Shown: positions 48,201-60,065, counted from the stretch's first letter. The stretch is 64,000 nucleotides of DNA from Siphlonurus alternatus (GCA_949825025.1 OX463780.1:41520979-41584978); one strand, 5' to 3'. Notes: a model not told the origin generated them from the letters alone. A program made the numbers and translations.

Positions 48201-51200
48201 TGGGCACGCTTGTCCTCCTGGAGACAATGACCAACAAGGTGTTACCATCAATGCCATAATGTTTCAGATATGGAAATGGAATGTTTCAGATAAGAGAACA
48301 AATAATAAATACTGTATGCTACTTGAGATGGTTTGCAAAGTGGTAAAACGGTAATTCAAAAACACAAGTCTAATTTATACTAACTTTAGCCTTCATTTTG
48401 GTTTCTTCTTGACGGAATTTTTGAAGAGTTCCAAGCAGTGCTCCAAACATACGACGGTTTCTATAAGAAAAGATCACAGTAATCAGCTTAACATTATATA
48501 CAATACTCTATTTGATAAATTCATACTTGATACAGTCTGTAAAGATATAATTAAAACTCACTTGAATAATAATAATAACTTTATTTTAAATCCACAGTAA
48601 AAATGTATTAAAATGGGCATGAATGTCAAATAAATCTGCAGAGAACATAAATAAAAAGGAGTCTTATATTTAACGTTTGGGCAGCACAAAATTAGTTCGT
48701 TCATGTTGAAATTAGATCACACATTTAATTCTTCGAGACCACCTACCTTGCCTTGCTCTTCTCGTCTGCATTCTGTGCAGCCACCACCGTCTGCCTCGAC
48801 ACCTCCTCGCGAGGGGTGGCGATCACCTGCGACTGGATGGATGGCTGCAACACAACATTCAGTCAGCTCACAGTCACACGAGGAGCTTGACGTGTTAACT
48901 TACCCTGTAGCTGTAGTCATCCTCCTCCCCTCCACTGTCCATGTCTCGACGAGAGCGAACTGGGCCAGACAACCTGATAACAGAGTTCAGTTATGATGTA
49001 TCCTCACAGCAAATTATAAATATTACAAGCATGACGTAAATTTATAATCCTATCAACCAGAATTTTTATTTTTTTACTTCATAAGTCTCTAACAATGCAC
49101 ATTTATTACATATTTAAAATCATTAATGTGGTCATCATTATACTGTATTGATTTTTTGAGCTTCAATATTACAAAATCTAGCAGAGAACTTTGTATGTTT
49201 AAATTTACTAAATTAAAACATAACAATAAATCATCCCTCGTCCGATATAATGAGCTACCTGTCTAACATGAATGTGCAATAAAGAGCAGTCTGTTATACA
49301 GTTGAGTGAAATAATGAGCTGTAAATCATTAAAGCACAAAGCTCATTGTTGCACTCACCTGACAGCAGACAGTTCATTATTGTGATCACGTAAGGCAGAA
49401 CTTTATTCTGGATGAGGGGCAAAATGTATTCTGCATGGGTAAAAACTAAAAAGGGATGACATAATATCATCCCTCGTCCGGAATAATGAGCTATCTGCTT
49501 ATTACGATTTTTTGGCAATAATGAGCTATCTGCTTTTTCAGGTGAAATATTTCATATGAAAAAGCAGATAGCTCATTATTACAAGAAAATCATGGTAAGC
49601 AGATAGCTCATTATTCCGAACGAGAGACGATATACTGTCCAATAAGAATAAAATCTATCTGGGGTAGGTACGGACCTGCTGAAGACGTTTCCCTCTATGG
49701 GCCGCCTTTTGTTGGGAGATGGGCCGTTGTCCTCGTCCATTTGCCCACCAAACTCCCTCCGCCTAGATAACGAACAAAATATTTTATCAAAACATAAATA
49801 AGCAAGAACTCCCAGACTGTATAAAATATATTGATGGTGCCTTAGCAAATCAAACTTGTGTTTTATTTGGCTAACGCTTCGACAGACTTATGTCAAACGA
49901 CATGCATGTGACAAAAAAAAAAAAATTATTGATAAGTGAGGCAATACTTAAGTTATGTCCAGTCGGCACCTGTAGTTGGGGCGCTTCGACCAATCGCTAG
50001 TCACTACAGAGAGGCGCCGACAGTATGAGATTCCACACTTCCACTGTGTGCATGCATTAGCAGTGAAGTCACAAAACACCCGAGGTGACTCTCTTTATTA
50101 ATAGTTTATTTTGCTAGCCCTCGTATTTTTCAGCAGTACTAGGGTGAAAACAATTGAACTGGAGCAAACTAGAGTAGAAGATACATTTATATGTATACCA
50201 CGTTTTGGCAGTGGAAAATCTTAATTCTTTAATTTCTTTCGTATGCATCCCTAACTCCCGGTTCACAAAGTTTACCTCCCATGTTTGCCGCACTAGAAGC
50301 TGCAGCGCTACTCACAAGGAGGGCAGTGATCTTAAAGGGAATATCGCTTATAATGCATATGATACGTATGCATACTGTACATATGATACAGTATGTATGC
50401 ATATAGCATCATACATATGCATACCTTCCAGTCGGAAGCATTGCTCGGCCGCGGCCCCTTGGGTCATCCTGCTGGTTGCCTATAGTTCGCTTTATGCCGG
50501 TCCTTTTAACAAAAATGGCAAAGAAAGTTAAATTTTGATGTAAGCATTAGAACATTTCAACGAATTCAAAGCATGTATACATACATAAAATACTTAAGTT
50601 AATGGCAGGATATAGACCGGTGGATGTAAATGAGCAAAATGTAATTTTGGAGAGAGTGGTGACTAGACTAGACAATTGCAGCCCGCAGCAAACAACGCTA
50701 CTTATCGGAGATTTTAATTTGCCGCATATAAACTGGAATGACAGGTGTGAGGTGTTGGGGACGGCAACACAGAAACTAGTAGCAAAAATAACAAATAGGG
50801 ACATGACACAGGTCATTAATGAATATACGAGAGAGCATGTTAATGGTACTAGAAATATTCTTGATGTAGTTCTAGTTAGACCGATAGAAATCTGGCAAAA
50901 TACTATGGTTGTGGACGGTATTAGTGATCACAAAATACCTGTCGTAGAGCTAATTTTTGGGAAGTCAAAGCAACCGGAGCAAAAAACGAGAAAGTGGCTT
51001 TACCAAAAAGCCGACACAGTAGCAATAGAGAGAGAACTAGAGGATGAGTTTAATTCTTGGTCAGAAAGTAAAGGAGATATAAATCTTTTGTGGGATTCGT
51101 ATGTTAAAATATGTATGGAAGTACAAGAAAAATATGTACCAGCAAAATCAATTAATGTGAATAGTGACCCACCGTATTTTAATAAAGAGGTTAGAAGCTT

Positions 51201-53364
51201 AAAGAGGAAGTTGAGAAGAGACTATATTAAATATAAGAAAGGACTAGTTAGGAAAGGTAGAATGAAAGAGACGGAGATGGAACTCAATAATGCAAAGGAT
51301 AGGGCGAGAAAAATTTTTATGAGCAAGATTTTTGATGAGAAAGATGTAGGTAGCAGCTGGGGAAGAATGTATAAACATATAAAAACTTTAAGAAAGGCAG
51401 GAAATGATATACCAGTGCTGAAAGATGCATTGGGAATATATGTTACGGAGTCGGAGAAAGCAAATGCGTGTTCAAAGCAATATGAGGCTGTGTTCCAGGC
51501 CAAAGTATTAGATACAGACAAGGGGAATGAGCAAAATAACGAGCAGGAGGAAGGTACAGCAAATAGTAGACATAAGATATTCAGGGTCAGATATAAAGAT
51601 GTTAGAAGAGCAATAGTGTCATTGAAAAAAGGGAAGGCCCCGGGACCGGACGGAATTACAGCATCATTCCTAAAATTGTGTATTGATAAGCATTGTAAGT
51701 ACCAAATGCTTATTTTTGAGACGGTAATGAAACAAGGTAAAATGCCAGATGGGTGGAGAGAGGCGTGGGTTATTCCAATTTATAAGGGAGGAGCAAAAAG
51801 TGAAGTTAAAAACTACAGACCAGTAAGCCTTACATCAGTAGTTTCAAAAGTAATGGAGAAGATAGTAGTTAAGTACATGAGACTTAAGCTAGAACGGAAG
51901 GGATATTTTTGCAAACAACAGCACGGATTTAGGGGGAATTATTCATGTGATACTCAGCTTCTGGGGCTAGTGCAGGACCTCGAGGAAGGCATTGATAAAG
52001 GAGAGGAAATACATGCAATATTTTTGGATTTCGAGAAAGCATTTGATAAGGTGCCACATAATATACTAGTGAATAAAATAAAAGAAGCGGTAGGTGAAGA
52101 AGGCTTGATAAATTTTATAGAAGATTTTTTAACTGATAGAGTACAGAGAGTCAAGCTAGGGCAAACGTTGTCTGAGGTAGTGAAGGTTACTTCCGGAGTC
52201 CCTCAGGGTAGTGTGCTAGGGCCGCTACTTTTTATTATTTTTATTAATGATATTGTACAGAATTTGGAGTCGGAGATGAGGCTTTTTGCTGATGACAGCG
52301 TAATCTATAGGACAGTAAGTAATAAGCAGGATGAGCAAATTCTACAAAAGGATCTGGAGACAGTGGGTATATGGATAGAAGCTAATAAAATGAAGCTTAA
52401 TGTGGGAAAATGTAGTGTGGTTAAGTTCAACAAAAGAAGGGAGCAAAGTCAGGTTAAATATTTTATGGAGGGGGAAGAAATCAAATCAGAGGACAAATAC
52501 AAATATCTGGGAGTAATGCTTCAGTGCAAACTTAATTGGGATGAACATATTAGGTATGTAACCGCAAAGAGCAGAAGGAATCTTGAGTTTGTAATGAGGA
52601 ATCTTAAGGGGGCAGGCAGGACAGTAAGAGAAAAAGCATACAAGTCTCTGATTAGACCAATAATGGAATATGGATGTAATGCATGGGACCCGTATAGAGC
52701 AAAAGGGAAGAAAGAGATGGAAAAGATACAAAGACGAGCAGCAAAAAGGGTCTTAGAAAAGGGGAACTGGAGCTTTATCTGTGATAAAAACAAAATTTAT
52801 AAGGGAAGAGAGAGTGTGACTAGAATGATAGAGCAACTGGGATGGGAGGATCTGGAGGAAAGGAGGAAGCAAAGTAGACTGACAGCAATGTATAAAATAA
52901 CTAGGAACCAAAAGGGCTGGGAGGAGCTTAGCGATCGTACTGAGGAAGGGCGTTATAAAGGTAGGAGGGACCATGATTGGAAGCTGGAGTATAGGAGAAG
53001 CAAAAATGATGTGGGCAAGTATTCTTTTTTGAGAAGAACGGTGAGGGAGTGGAATTTGTTGGACTCTGGGCTTGTGGATGCTCGGAGTGTTGGTGAGTTC
53101 AGGGAGGGGCTGAGAGAGTCAGCCGCAAGCAAGCGAGCCACCGTGGTGGAATACCCACAATAGCCGCAAGCAGTGGTGTATGTATGTAATGTGTGTACAC
53201 ACTGCTATTTAATCCTTTAATCTTTAATCTTACTTTGGAGTCAAGGGTCCTTCATTGGGATCCCTTCCTAAAAACCGCTTGATGTTTTCATCTACACCCT
53301 TCAAAGTCTCCCTGGCTTGATTTAATTCAGCTTGCAGGTTAACGTAGGTAGTGGCAATTTCCAT
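45207..53364 (-). CDS. Pnn: Pinin (PNN), SR-related nuclear protein, nine coding exons, 428 aa
   Basis: Pinin is a nuclear-speckle protein tied to the exon-junction complex and alternative splicing (family knowledge). Coding exons on the minus strand: 53364-53234, 49762-49676, 48973-48904, 48844-48747, 48460-48385, 48217-48062, 47628-47490, 47253-47020, 45502-45207. All GT-AG phases agree and give 428 aa plus stop. The N-terminus reads LNQARETLKGVDENIKRFLG, then GRDPN, matching the Pinin N-terminal coiled coil, followed by the RREFGG...NKRRPIEG...VFSR block. The Pinin/SDK/memA domain (about residues 129-270) shows NRRMFGALLGTLQKFRQEE, an E/R/K-rich coiled coil (ERKRKQAEIKKIELKMFRMK), and IKTRSNPPIFYLPKTHTP. 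The tail (about 260-428) is low-complexity, R/G-rich then E-rich. Intron 1 carries a LINE in the opposite orientation, and intron 8 carries a foldback and a LINE remnant. The protein is shorter than vertebrate Pinin because the long C-terminal SR region is absent. Confidence 0.92.
45585..46234. mobile_element. Foldback element, family H (about 650 bp)
   Basis: TTAA then AGTAGAGTGAGCG at the left, the exact complement then TTAA at the right, arms of about 310 nt. Inner blocks: GAGGGCAG (right), ATTCCATCTCAAATAGTTT, GGTGTTTCGGAGGCCTTT, CAGCCTTATGGAACATAAAA. The centre (about 45905-45925) reads GTTAATTCCCATAAGG. It lies in Pinin intron 8. Layout and several blocks match the element at 59411-60065. 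Confidence 0.87.
46626..46960 (+). mobile_element. LINE ORF2 C-terminal remnant
   Basis: One frame from about 46626 reads ERITKQVFKGSVQGMKGLG, then RPKKVWMDVIAECLKNRSV, then NRECRRQKS, and stops near 46799. The pattern G-GRPxKxWMD...L is typical of the end of LINE ORF2 products. Decayed coding-like sequence (CFGGQFVDGRGNNAAG) follows. It is an old fragment inside Pinin intron 8. Confidence 0.65.
49229..49632. mobile_element. Family K MITE cluster in Pinin intron 2
   Basis: A clear inverted repeat at 49467-49632 runs from ATCATCCCTCGTCCGGAATA with ATGAGCTATCTGCTTA to the near-complement. An adjoining segment (49229-49460) opens with the same ATCATCCCTCGTCCG terminus and ATAATGAGCTACCTG and ends AGGGATGAC, so it is probably a second copy. 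A further copy lies at 61641-61784. Confidence 0.75.
50590..53225 (+). mobile_element. 5'-truncated LINE with intact ORF2 reverse transcriptase (853 aa)
   Basis: Open frame 50602-53163. It starts inside the APE-type endonuclease (GYRPVD near residue 3, GDFNLPHINW at 36-45), so about the first two thirds of that domain are missing. Reverse-transcriptase motifs follow in order: KAPGPDG about 345, NYRPVSLTS about 404, FLDFEKAFDKV about 473 (first catalytic Asp), GVPQGSVLGP about 533, FADDS about 561 (catalytic Asp pair), YKYLGV about 634. The order and wording fit the CR1/Jockey superfamilies. The 3' end has no poly(A) but a short repeat of TTTAATC/CTTTAATC type (about 53200-53228). The ORF has no stops, so insertion is recent. 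It lies in Pinin intron 1, opposite to Pinin, and its tail touches the exon 1 splice donor. Confidence 0.9.
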
Positions 53365-53740
53365 TGTAAATAATCTTTATCTCAACTTTTTACAGAATTA
53401 CTTATCAAATCCTTTTAAAAAGATCACAGAAAATAATCACGCCTTCGTCCAAAAGTTGACGACCCTGAAGTTATATAATTATGTATAACTTGTATAAAAC
53501 GTTCAACAGAGTTGTGGGGGCCTGGGTGCGAGGCTAGCGCATTGCACTAGTAATTCATTAATACCTAATTAATGAGTTATTGTTCGGCGTTCTAGTGCAT
53601 TGAATGTTGTTGTTCAATGCATAATGCATCGATTTTACACTATTATAACACTTAGAAGTTTAAATTGACGTAGAAAACTGAAGTATAAAAAATGTCATCA
53701 ATACAAGTATTTTCGTTAATTAAAGTCAAATTTTTACCTC
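53365..53740. other. Pinin 5' flank
   Basis: Upstream of the Pinin start codon. It should contain the 5' UTR and promoter. No TATA box or other element is convincing. Confidence 0.5.
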
Positions 53741-55240
53741 GAAGGACACCAGATTGGTAAATATTACAAAACGGAACTGATAGAAGGGCAAATAAAATAT
53801 ACTATGCCGAAATTTCATAACGTCCGGACTCGAAATTAAGGGGTGGCAATTTTTTAAAAATGACGCTTCAGGTGTCACGCAAATTTAATTATTCAATAAA
53901 AAAGCATCAAAAACCAATACAATGACGTCCAAAACTTTACCATATCATAAAAAACGATGTTATTAGTAATTAGAATCAGTTTACTTTCTCTAATTCATAT
54001 AATTTTAATTTATATAAAGAAAAACAATTTTAGTACATGCTCCGCAATTCTGGGATAATTACCTAATTTTGGCAATGAAGGACACCGAGTTGCAAATTAA
54101 TTTTTTGGTAATAAATGCAAGTAATACTCAGGATGCGGTCACCCAATTATGTTAACGTTCAGATAATTAGGGAATTAATTAAAATTCTAATAGCGTCATA
54201 ACAGGCCAAGCGCGCTGCATAGCGCGTTTGGTATATTAACGATAAAAAGTCAAGAAGGACAAGGACTGCGTGTCTCAAAATCAATTTGATAATTATTTAG
54301 GTATAATAAAATAATTATTTATTGTGTTTGACCCCAAATTTAATTTTTTTAGCCCAAAAAGTAATTTTTTTAAATTTTTTGCCCAATTAAGGAAAAATTT
54401 TCATACGAAGGACACGGGTTCTGCGGTTGATTTTCACAATATATTATGCATCTGATATGTATGTAAATTGTGCCCAAGTTTTATTACGTTCTGACAAATA
54501 GGAAACCAGCGGCTACCGAAACCGTGTTGCATTGACGTCACTTGTGCTGCACGGATAATTTTGGTCAATATTTTTTTTCAGACAGTTAGGACAAAGTATT
54601 CTCGTAGAAAAAAATTCCACCCATGCTCCATAAACCCGATGTTAGGATTTATTATATTTTTTCAAGTAAATTTAACGTTACACATATAATTTGGGCTAAA
54701 ATGTAACTGATGTTATATTCTGCGTGTCTATAGGTTTTGCTACATATGGACAAATATAGGCTAGAAGGACAACGAGTCTGCAATTTAAATTATTTTCTTT
54801 GTATAGACATTTTATCGGCCCTAATTGTTTGTCTCAGTTGCACGCGTTCAAAGTAATAGGAATAACCACGTACTTAATTAATTACATCACGCGGCTACAA
54901 AGGGTTGCGCAATCTAAAAGCCGTGGCATTACGTGAAGGACACGGAGATCCGCTTCAAAATTTTACGTGACATTAACTATGAGTTTATACATAATTTTTT
55001 GTCATTTTTGCCAAGGGTTGGGACAAATTCAACTAGGAAATTTGGGCTAAAACACACAAAAAAATTTTTTTTTGTAAAATGTCAGTAGAAAGACAATAAG
55101 TAGGACATTGTAATTTATTTTTTACATTTCCTTCATTATCAGGTTAAACCCCCTCCACCGTTTTAAACGTACAGACAAACCCAAGTCAATTACCGATTTA
55201 ATTAGTAAATTAATCCCAATTTTACAAAAATGGTTTATTA
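53741..55240. repeat. Degenerate tandem array, period about 150-180 bp, about nine units
   Basis: A motif close to GAAGGACACCGAGTTGCAA recurs on the plus strand at 53741, 54077, 54254, 54407, 54588 (weak), 54764, 54935 and 55088. Spacings after 54077 are 177, 153, 181, 176, 171 and 153 nt, and the first gap, 336, is twice the period, with a weak match near 53866. A second shared block lies 60-90 nt after several of them, of the form ACGTTCTGACAAATAGG (54500s; compare 54155, 53820, 54850). Units otherwise differ strongly, so the array is old. Confidence 0.6.
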
Positions 55241-56727
55241 TGTATCTGATAGATGGCGCTCCAGTCGCGAAAAATTATTTTCACCGCTTTATTTAAAGTA
55301 CCTATTTTTCAAAAAACTCACATTTATGCATTAAATGCAATGATTCAGCTCTTCTAATTAGTAACAAGATAACGTACTAAGTTATTAAGTTCACTTTGAA
55401 AACTTGATCTCATTTGTAAAGTGACCCATTTAAGAAAAATCGTAGAAATTAACTCTCTGAAGTACAATGCATAAGCCTATACATGCATGGTAAAATACTT
55501 GGCCTTACTTCTTTAATTTTCTAATTTTCTAAGCCTGCTATTTCATTTTTGTTATCTAATATGTGAAGAATAGTTAAAAAAGTACAAAATGAAATACACT
55601 TCAAAACTCTGGTCTAGGAATTACTAAAAGGAGATCATTGCGCGTTTCTGTCTTGAAGAACTTTCTGCAAGATACAGTCCAGGTTGAAATGATTCGTTTC
55701 AAAATTTTGAAACTAATTTATTACTAAAGCAATGACCAAGAATGTTACATCAAACGATTTCTTATTAAATTCTGTGTGTAATATTTGAGAAGCATATTTG
55801 TTGACACTTCGTCTGTAAAAAGATATTACCGAAAATGTTCATCTCGCGATCGAAAGGAATTAATTTATTAGTCGCCATTTTTCCTGACACAGCTGGTTGT
55901 TGGACGCGAATGAGCCTAGCCTGTTTTTTTTTGAAAATGTAGGTGTTTATCTGCACTTCTACGGACAGGAATGTTACAATATCATAAAATATGGAACTTG
56001 TAACGTTTGAGTAAATAATCTTTATAAGAATTGTAATGTTTTTCGTCTAAAAGTGAGCTAGCGAAGTTCATATGGTATGCTACTGTAAGTACTGTACCGC
56101 TGTGTGACAAGGTAAAGTTTACTTAATTATTATTTATTTATTTTTATTTATTTTGTTATAATTAATCAAATAAAAATACAAGGTCAAACTACTCAAACAT
56201 CATCCTCCCTCCTTCATTGATTTTTCTTGTACTGTGTGCATAATTATATTTATACCTTTGTATTAAATGTGACTGCTTTATAATTTGAACATCCTATTAG
56301 CTCTAATAACCCAATAACTATGCATACGTACTGTATGCATAGCATACCGGTATATATGCATATATATATATATAATATATATATATATACATACATACAT
56401 ACATAAAATATAATGAATATATTTTATATGGATACTGTATATGCATACTACCTTCAATGCATCAAAATTAAGTGGGATTGTTTTAGAAAACTAAGATTGC
56501 AGAGATATTTATAAAATTAGTGTATTTCTCTAGCTATATTTCTCATACATTAAAAAATATATATTTTATACAATTTACTCCATGGTTTTTGTTACTGCGT
56601 GTATATTGTTTGTTTACTTTCTGTTTATTATTTGTTTCTTATGTTCAACAATTTGACACTGTGTAAAAGTTTACATTTAAATAAGGAAGCTACGTTACTG
56701 ATGTCACCCGGCCTGATTGTGCCGCAG
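55241..56727. other. Gene-free spacer before the ETS pseudogene
   Basis: AT-rich, with (TA)n and (CATA)n tracts at about 56358-56404. No gene was recognised. A PNT/SAM domain, which ETS1/pointed-type genes carry upstream of the ETS domain, was looked for here and not found. Confidence 0.55.
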
Positions 56728-58904
56728 GTAGAGAAGATGAAGTGCCAGCTTCCCCCCTCCACTAAGTTTGGCAAGCCAGGTCGCGATGAGCGCACCAGCC
56801 TTGACTCGGACGACTCTAGGATCTGCGGCTCTGAGACGAGCACCGACACCAGAGAGGCGGGGACAGACAGTTTCAAAGGCAGTGCCAAGACCCTCGCTGT
56901 AGTGGATCCCAAGGTGAGAGGACCACTTTAGGAGGGAAAGAGGGGGGTATTTTGAAGTAAAATAAGAAACTTCATTGATATGATGCACCCATAAATTAAA
57001 AACATTAAAAGAACAATTACATCAAAACATTGTTGTTTTACAATCAGTGCTAATATAATATATATCTTTAGTGTCGCAGGCTACAACCAGCTGGAGGCGC
57101 TGCAGCAGGCGTCGCCACAGCAGCTGGCTGAGCTGACTGGCCAATGGTGTGTTTGTGCCTCAGTACCATGACCCGGACGCAGAGTACCATTCTCTGGATC
57201 ACCCTGGGGCCAACGGACACTCCACACACCCCTCCCCCTACCACCACCTTGAGAGCTCACCAGAGTTCTACTCCAGCGAACCAGGAGCCCTGCTGGAGCA
57301 CACTTATCAACCACATTATCCCAAGAGCTACAGCAGCAGAGGTGAGTTTCAGTCACTGTAGTTGCACATTTTGAAATTGAAATTAAAAAAGTGTTAGGTA
57401 ATATCCTTAGTAATATTTTATTATTACTTGCTCCATCCTAATTTGCAAGTTCCGAAATATCTTGTTGAAACTTAATATTTACTACTGTATAGCCTGTGTA
57501 TTAACCTAAAATAGTGTTGATAAAATTATTAGCCCTTTATGTTTGTTGCAAATGATATTCTAATTAAGTTTCAGTGTTTTTAATTTCTATACATTGTTTC
57601 AGGTCGCTATAGTCCCCCACATGATGCCTATAGTGACCCCTATGGTAGGCCCACACTGCGACACTTCCCGCTTCCAGACAGTGCCTAGCAGCGTGCACTC
57701 TGGGGGTGGTGGGGGCGATCACTGGGCATCAGCGAGCCCTGGCAATGACCTGGATCCTCCCCACTCTCACCCCCACCCCGCCTACCTCCAGCACCACGCT
57801 CCACCAGGGGGAGCAGAGAACAAGCCAACCCCAGCTCTGCAGAGTGCAATGCTGGCAGGATATTCAGGTGAGTGAACCAACCAAATAATGAAGATTGGCT
57901 AGACTAAAGAAATTCATTAAAACACATTAGGCCAAATATAAAAGTTAGGAACAGATTATAAAATTTTAACAATAATTATTTATCAATTATTATAATAACT
58001 TTGTTTCGAACTTTACCTCAGTAAGAAATTAAGTTAAAAACAGAACACAAGATATAATTAAAACACGGTATTAATTACTAGAAACTACTGTATCTAAATG
58101 AATTTTTGAAATTCTCACATTTTAGGATAGATACATTACTGATGTAACTTAATTAAAATTAAAAGTTGGCACACAAAGCCTGAACCTCATGTTTTACCGA
58201 CACAGGTGGCGGAGGCCCATGCTTCACCGGCTCCGGGCCCATCCAGTTGTGTCAGTTCCTGCTGGAGTTGCTGACGGACAAAGCATGCCAGGCGTTCATC
58301 TCGTGGACAGGCGACGGCTGGGAGTTCAGATGAGGTGGCTTGACGATGGGGCATCCACAAAAATAAGCCCAAGATGAACTACGAGGAGCTGAGCCGCGGC
58401 CTGCGCTACTACTACGACAAGAACATCATCCACAAGACTGCCGGCAAGAAATACGTGTATTGGTTTGTCTGCGACCTGCAGAATCTTCCAGGGTGAGTAG
58501 CCATCTCCTATCTGTTTTTACAGTCATTCCATCAGATGACACTGTTTTCTGTTATATCATTTTATCAATACTATTTAACACTGCCATATATATTGTTATT
58601 CTAGTATTTATGGTGTCTTGACGATGAAAATTAAAAATAAAGTTTAACAATAATATCTGTTCAAACAGGGTTTTAATCATTGCCAAGCCCTTCTATAAAT
58701 TGGGTTAATTATTCCTCCTATTTATAAAATGTTGCTAATTATTAACACAAATAATACTAAAAAAAAAGTTTATGCTTAAAATTTATATGAAGTCTCAGAT
58801 ATGATATTTGATTACATCAACTAACAAGCTCGTTCGTTTGCAGCTACAGTCCTGAGGAGTTCCATGCAATGGTGGACCTCAAGCCGAAGAAGGAGGACGA
58901 CTGA
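56728..58904 (+). pseudogene. ETS-family transcription factor (ETS1/pointed-like) unprocessed pseudogene
   Basis: Five exon-like blocks keep splice borders: 56728-56913, about 57080-57341, 57603-57867, 58206-58492, 58844-58904. The fourth gives [18 protein letters not shown] and [10 protein letters not shown], then, after a small deletion and frameshift, DEVA-stop-[43 protein letters not shown]. The last gives YSPEEFHAMVDLKPKKEDD and a stop. Damage: stop at 58331-58333 after the deletion, TGA at 58341-58343 in the restored frame, frameshifts near 57146 and near 57685, the ETS-signature Trp changed to Cys (IQLCQ), and Arg to Trp in YVYWF. ETS domains bind GGAA sites through the RGLRYYY helix, which cannot be made here. 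Retained introns indicate gene duplication, not retroposition. Neighbouring genes are error-free, which argues against assembly error. Confidence 0.82.
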
Positions 58905-59410
58905 AGGACGGCAGAGTCACACTCGTAGGACGCACACACGAGCTCAAAGTAAGACCCCCTGTGGTTGGTCTGAGAGGACTTGGTTTTAAAAGAAAGTGCT
59001 GACGAACTTCATTCAATGTCAAGTGATTGTCCTTCCCCAGTGTTATGAATATTAGTAATATTACTGAAGAACAAACTGTTTGTTAATTTCAGGATTGTTC
59101 CAGAAATTTTTACTGGACTAATCTTTGTGCGAAGTGCCTTTGTATATATATTGTAGTTACAATTATTATTATTAATTATGTTCATAATTTAAAATACAAT
59201 ACACTGTACAGTAAAGCATAATATATGCATACAAATTTATCAAACCTCTCCAAATTGAAACACGTAAGATATATTAATATATTTATATTTTAATATACAT
59301 ACATATATGTTAAAATATCTTACGTGTTTAAATAAATTAAACATCATTAATTAATATAATTATGTTCCTGCATGTCATATTTTTAGTAGCTGAATCGAAA
59401 GAAAATATTG
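58905..59410. other. Former 3' flank of the ETS pseudogene
   Basis: AT-rich sequence with a short imperfect palindrome around 59265-59325 (CACGTAAGATAT... and complement). Nothing else was recognised. Confidence 0.5.
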
Positions 59411-60065
59411 TTAAAGTAAAGTGCGCGCTAGAAAAAAAAGTTGAGTTAGTATTTTATAAAAATAGTTCAAGTAGTCCTCCATATCAAACCAAAATTCAAA
59501 AAATTCTATCTCAAATAGGTTTGCCAGAAAAAAATTCCAAAGTCAGAGTAAACGCGTCGCTTAACATGGGGCCTTACCTGACAAAAACCCTCGAATATCT
59601 CGAAAAAATACACCGTTAGGTGGTATGAAAAAAATATAGTGATGTTCTATGACCCAAGCTTTAACCAAAAACCGATTAAAAAAAATTTCTCTCGAATCCA
59701 TTTTTCCGTAAAAAAATCAAGAAAATCTACCATGTTAATTCCCATAAGATTTTTTATTATTTTTTTACGGAAAAATGGATTCGAGAGAAATTTTTTTTAA
59801 TCGGTTTTTGGTTAAAGCTTGGGTCATAGAACATCACTATATTTTTTTCATACCACCTAACGGTGTATTTTTTCGAGATATTCGAGGGTTTTTGTCAGGT
59901 AAGGCCCCATGTTAAGCGACGCGTTCACTCTGACTTTGCAATTTTTTTCTGGCAAACCTATTTGAGATAGAATTTTTTTAATTTTGGTTTGATATGGAGC
60001 ACTACTTGAACTATTTTTAGAAAATACTAACTCAACTTTTTTTTCTAGCGCGCACTTTACTTTAA
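59411..60065. mobile_element. Foldback element, family I, related to H (655 bp)
   Basis: TTAA then AGTAAAGTGCGCGCTAG at the left, the exact complement then TTAA at the right (60062-60065). The arms of about 310 nt are nearly identical, and the centre (about 59733-59750) reads GTTAATTCCCATAAGA. Internal blocks TCTATCTCAAATAGGTTT and AAAAAAATTCC mirror family H. Each arm carries a short open frame giving nearly the same peptide on opposite strands, which is a palindrome effect and not a gene pair. Confidence 0.88.

Noticed and set aside
51222..53141. Minus-strand frames within the LINE
   Set aside because: Antisense to the reverse transcriptase, with no recognisable domain.
53741..55240. CRISPR-like array
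   Set aside because: Repeats are degenerate and about 170 nt apart, in a eukaryotic genome with introns; no short exact repeats or cas genes.
56728..58904. Functional ETS gene with sequencing errors
   Set aside because: Pinin and all seven receptors in the same window are free of frame errors, while this locus has several frameshifts, stops and substitutions at invariant ETS residues.
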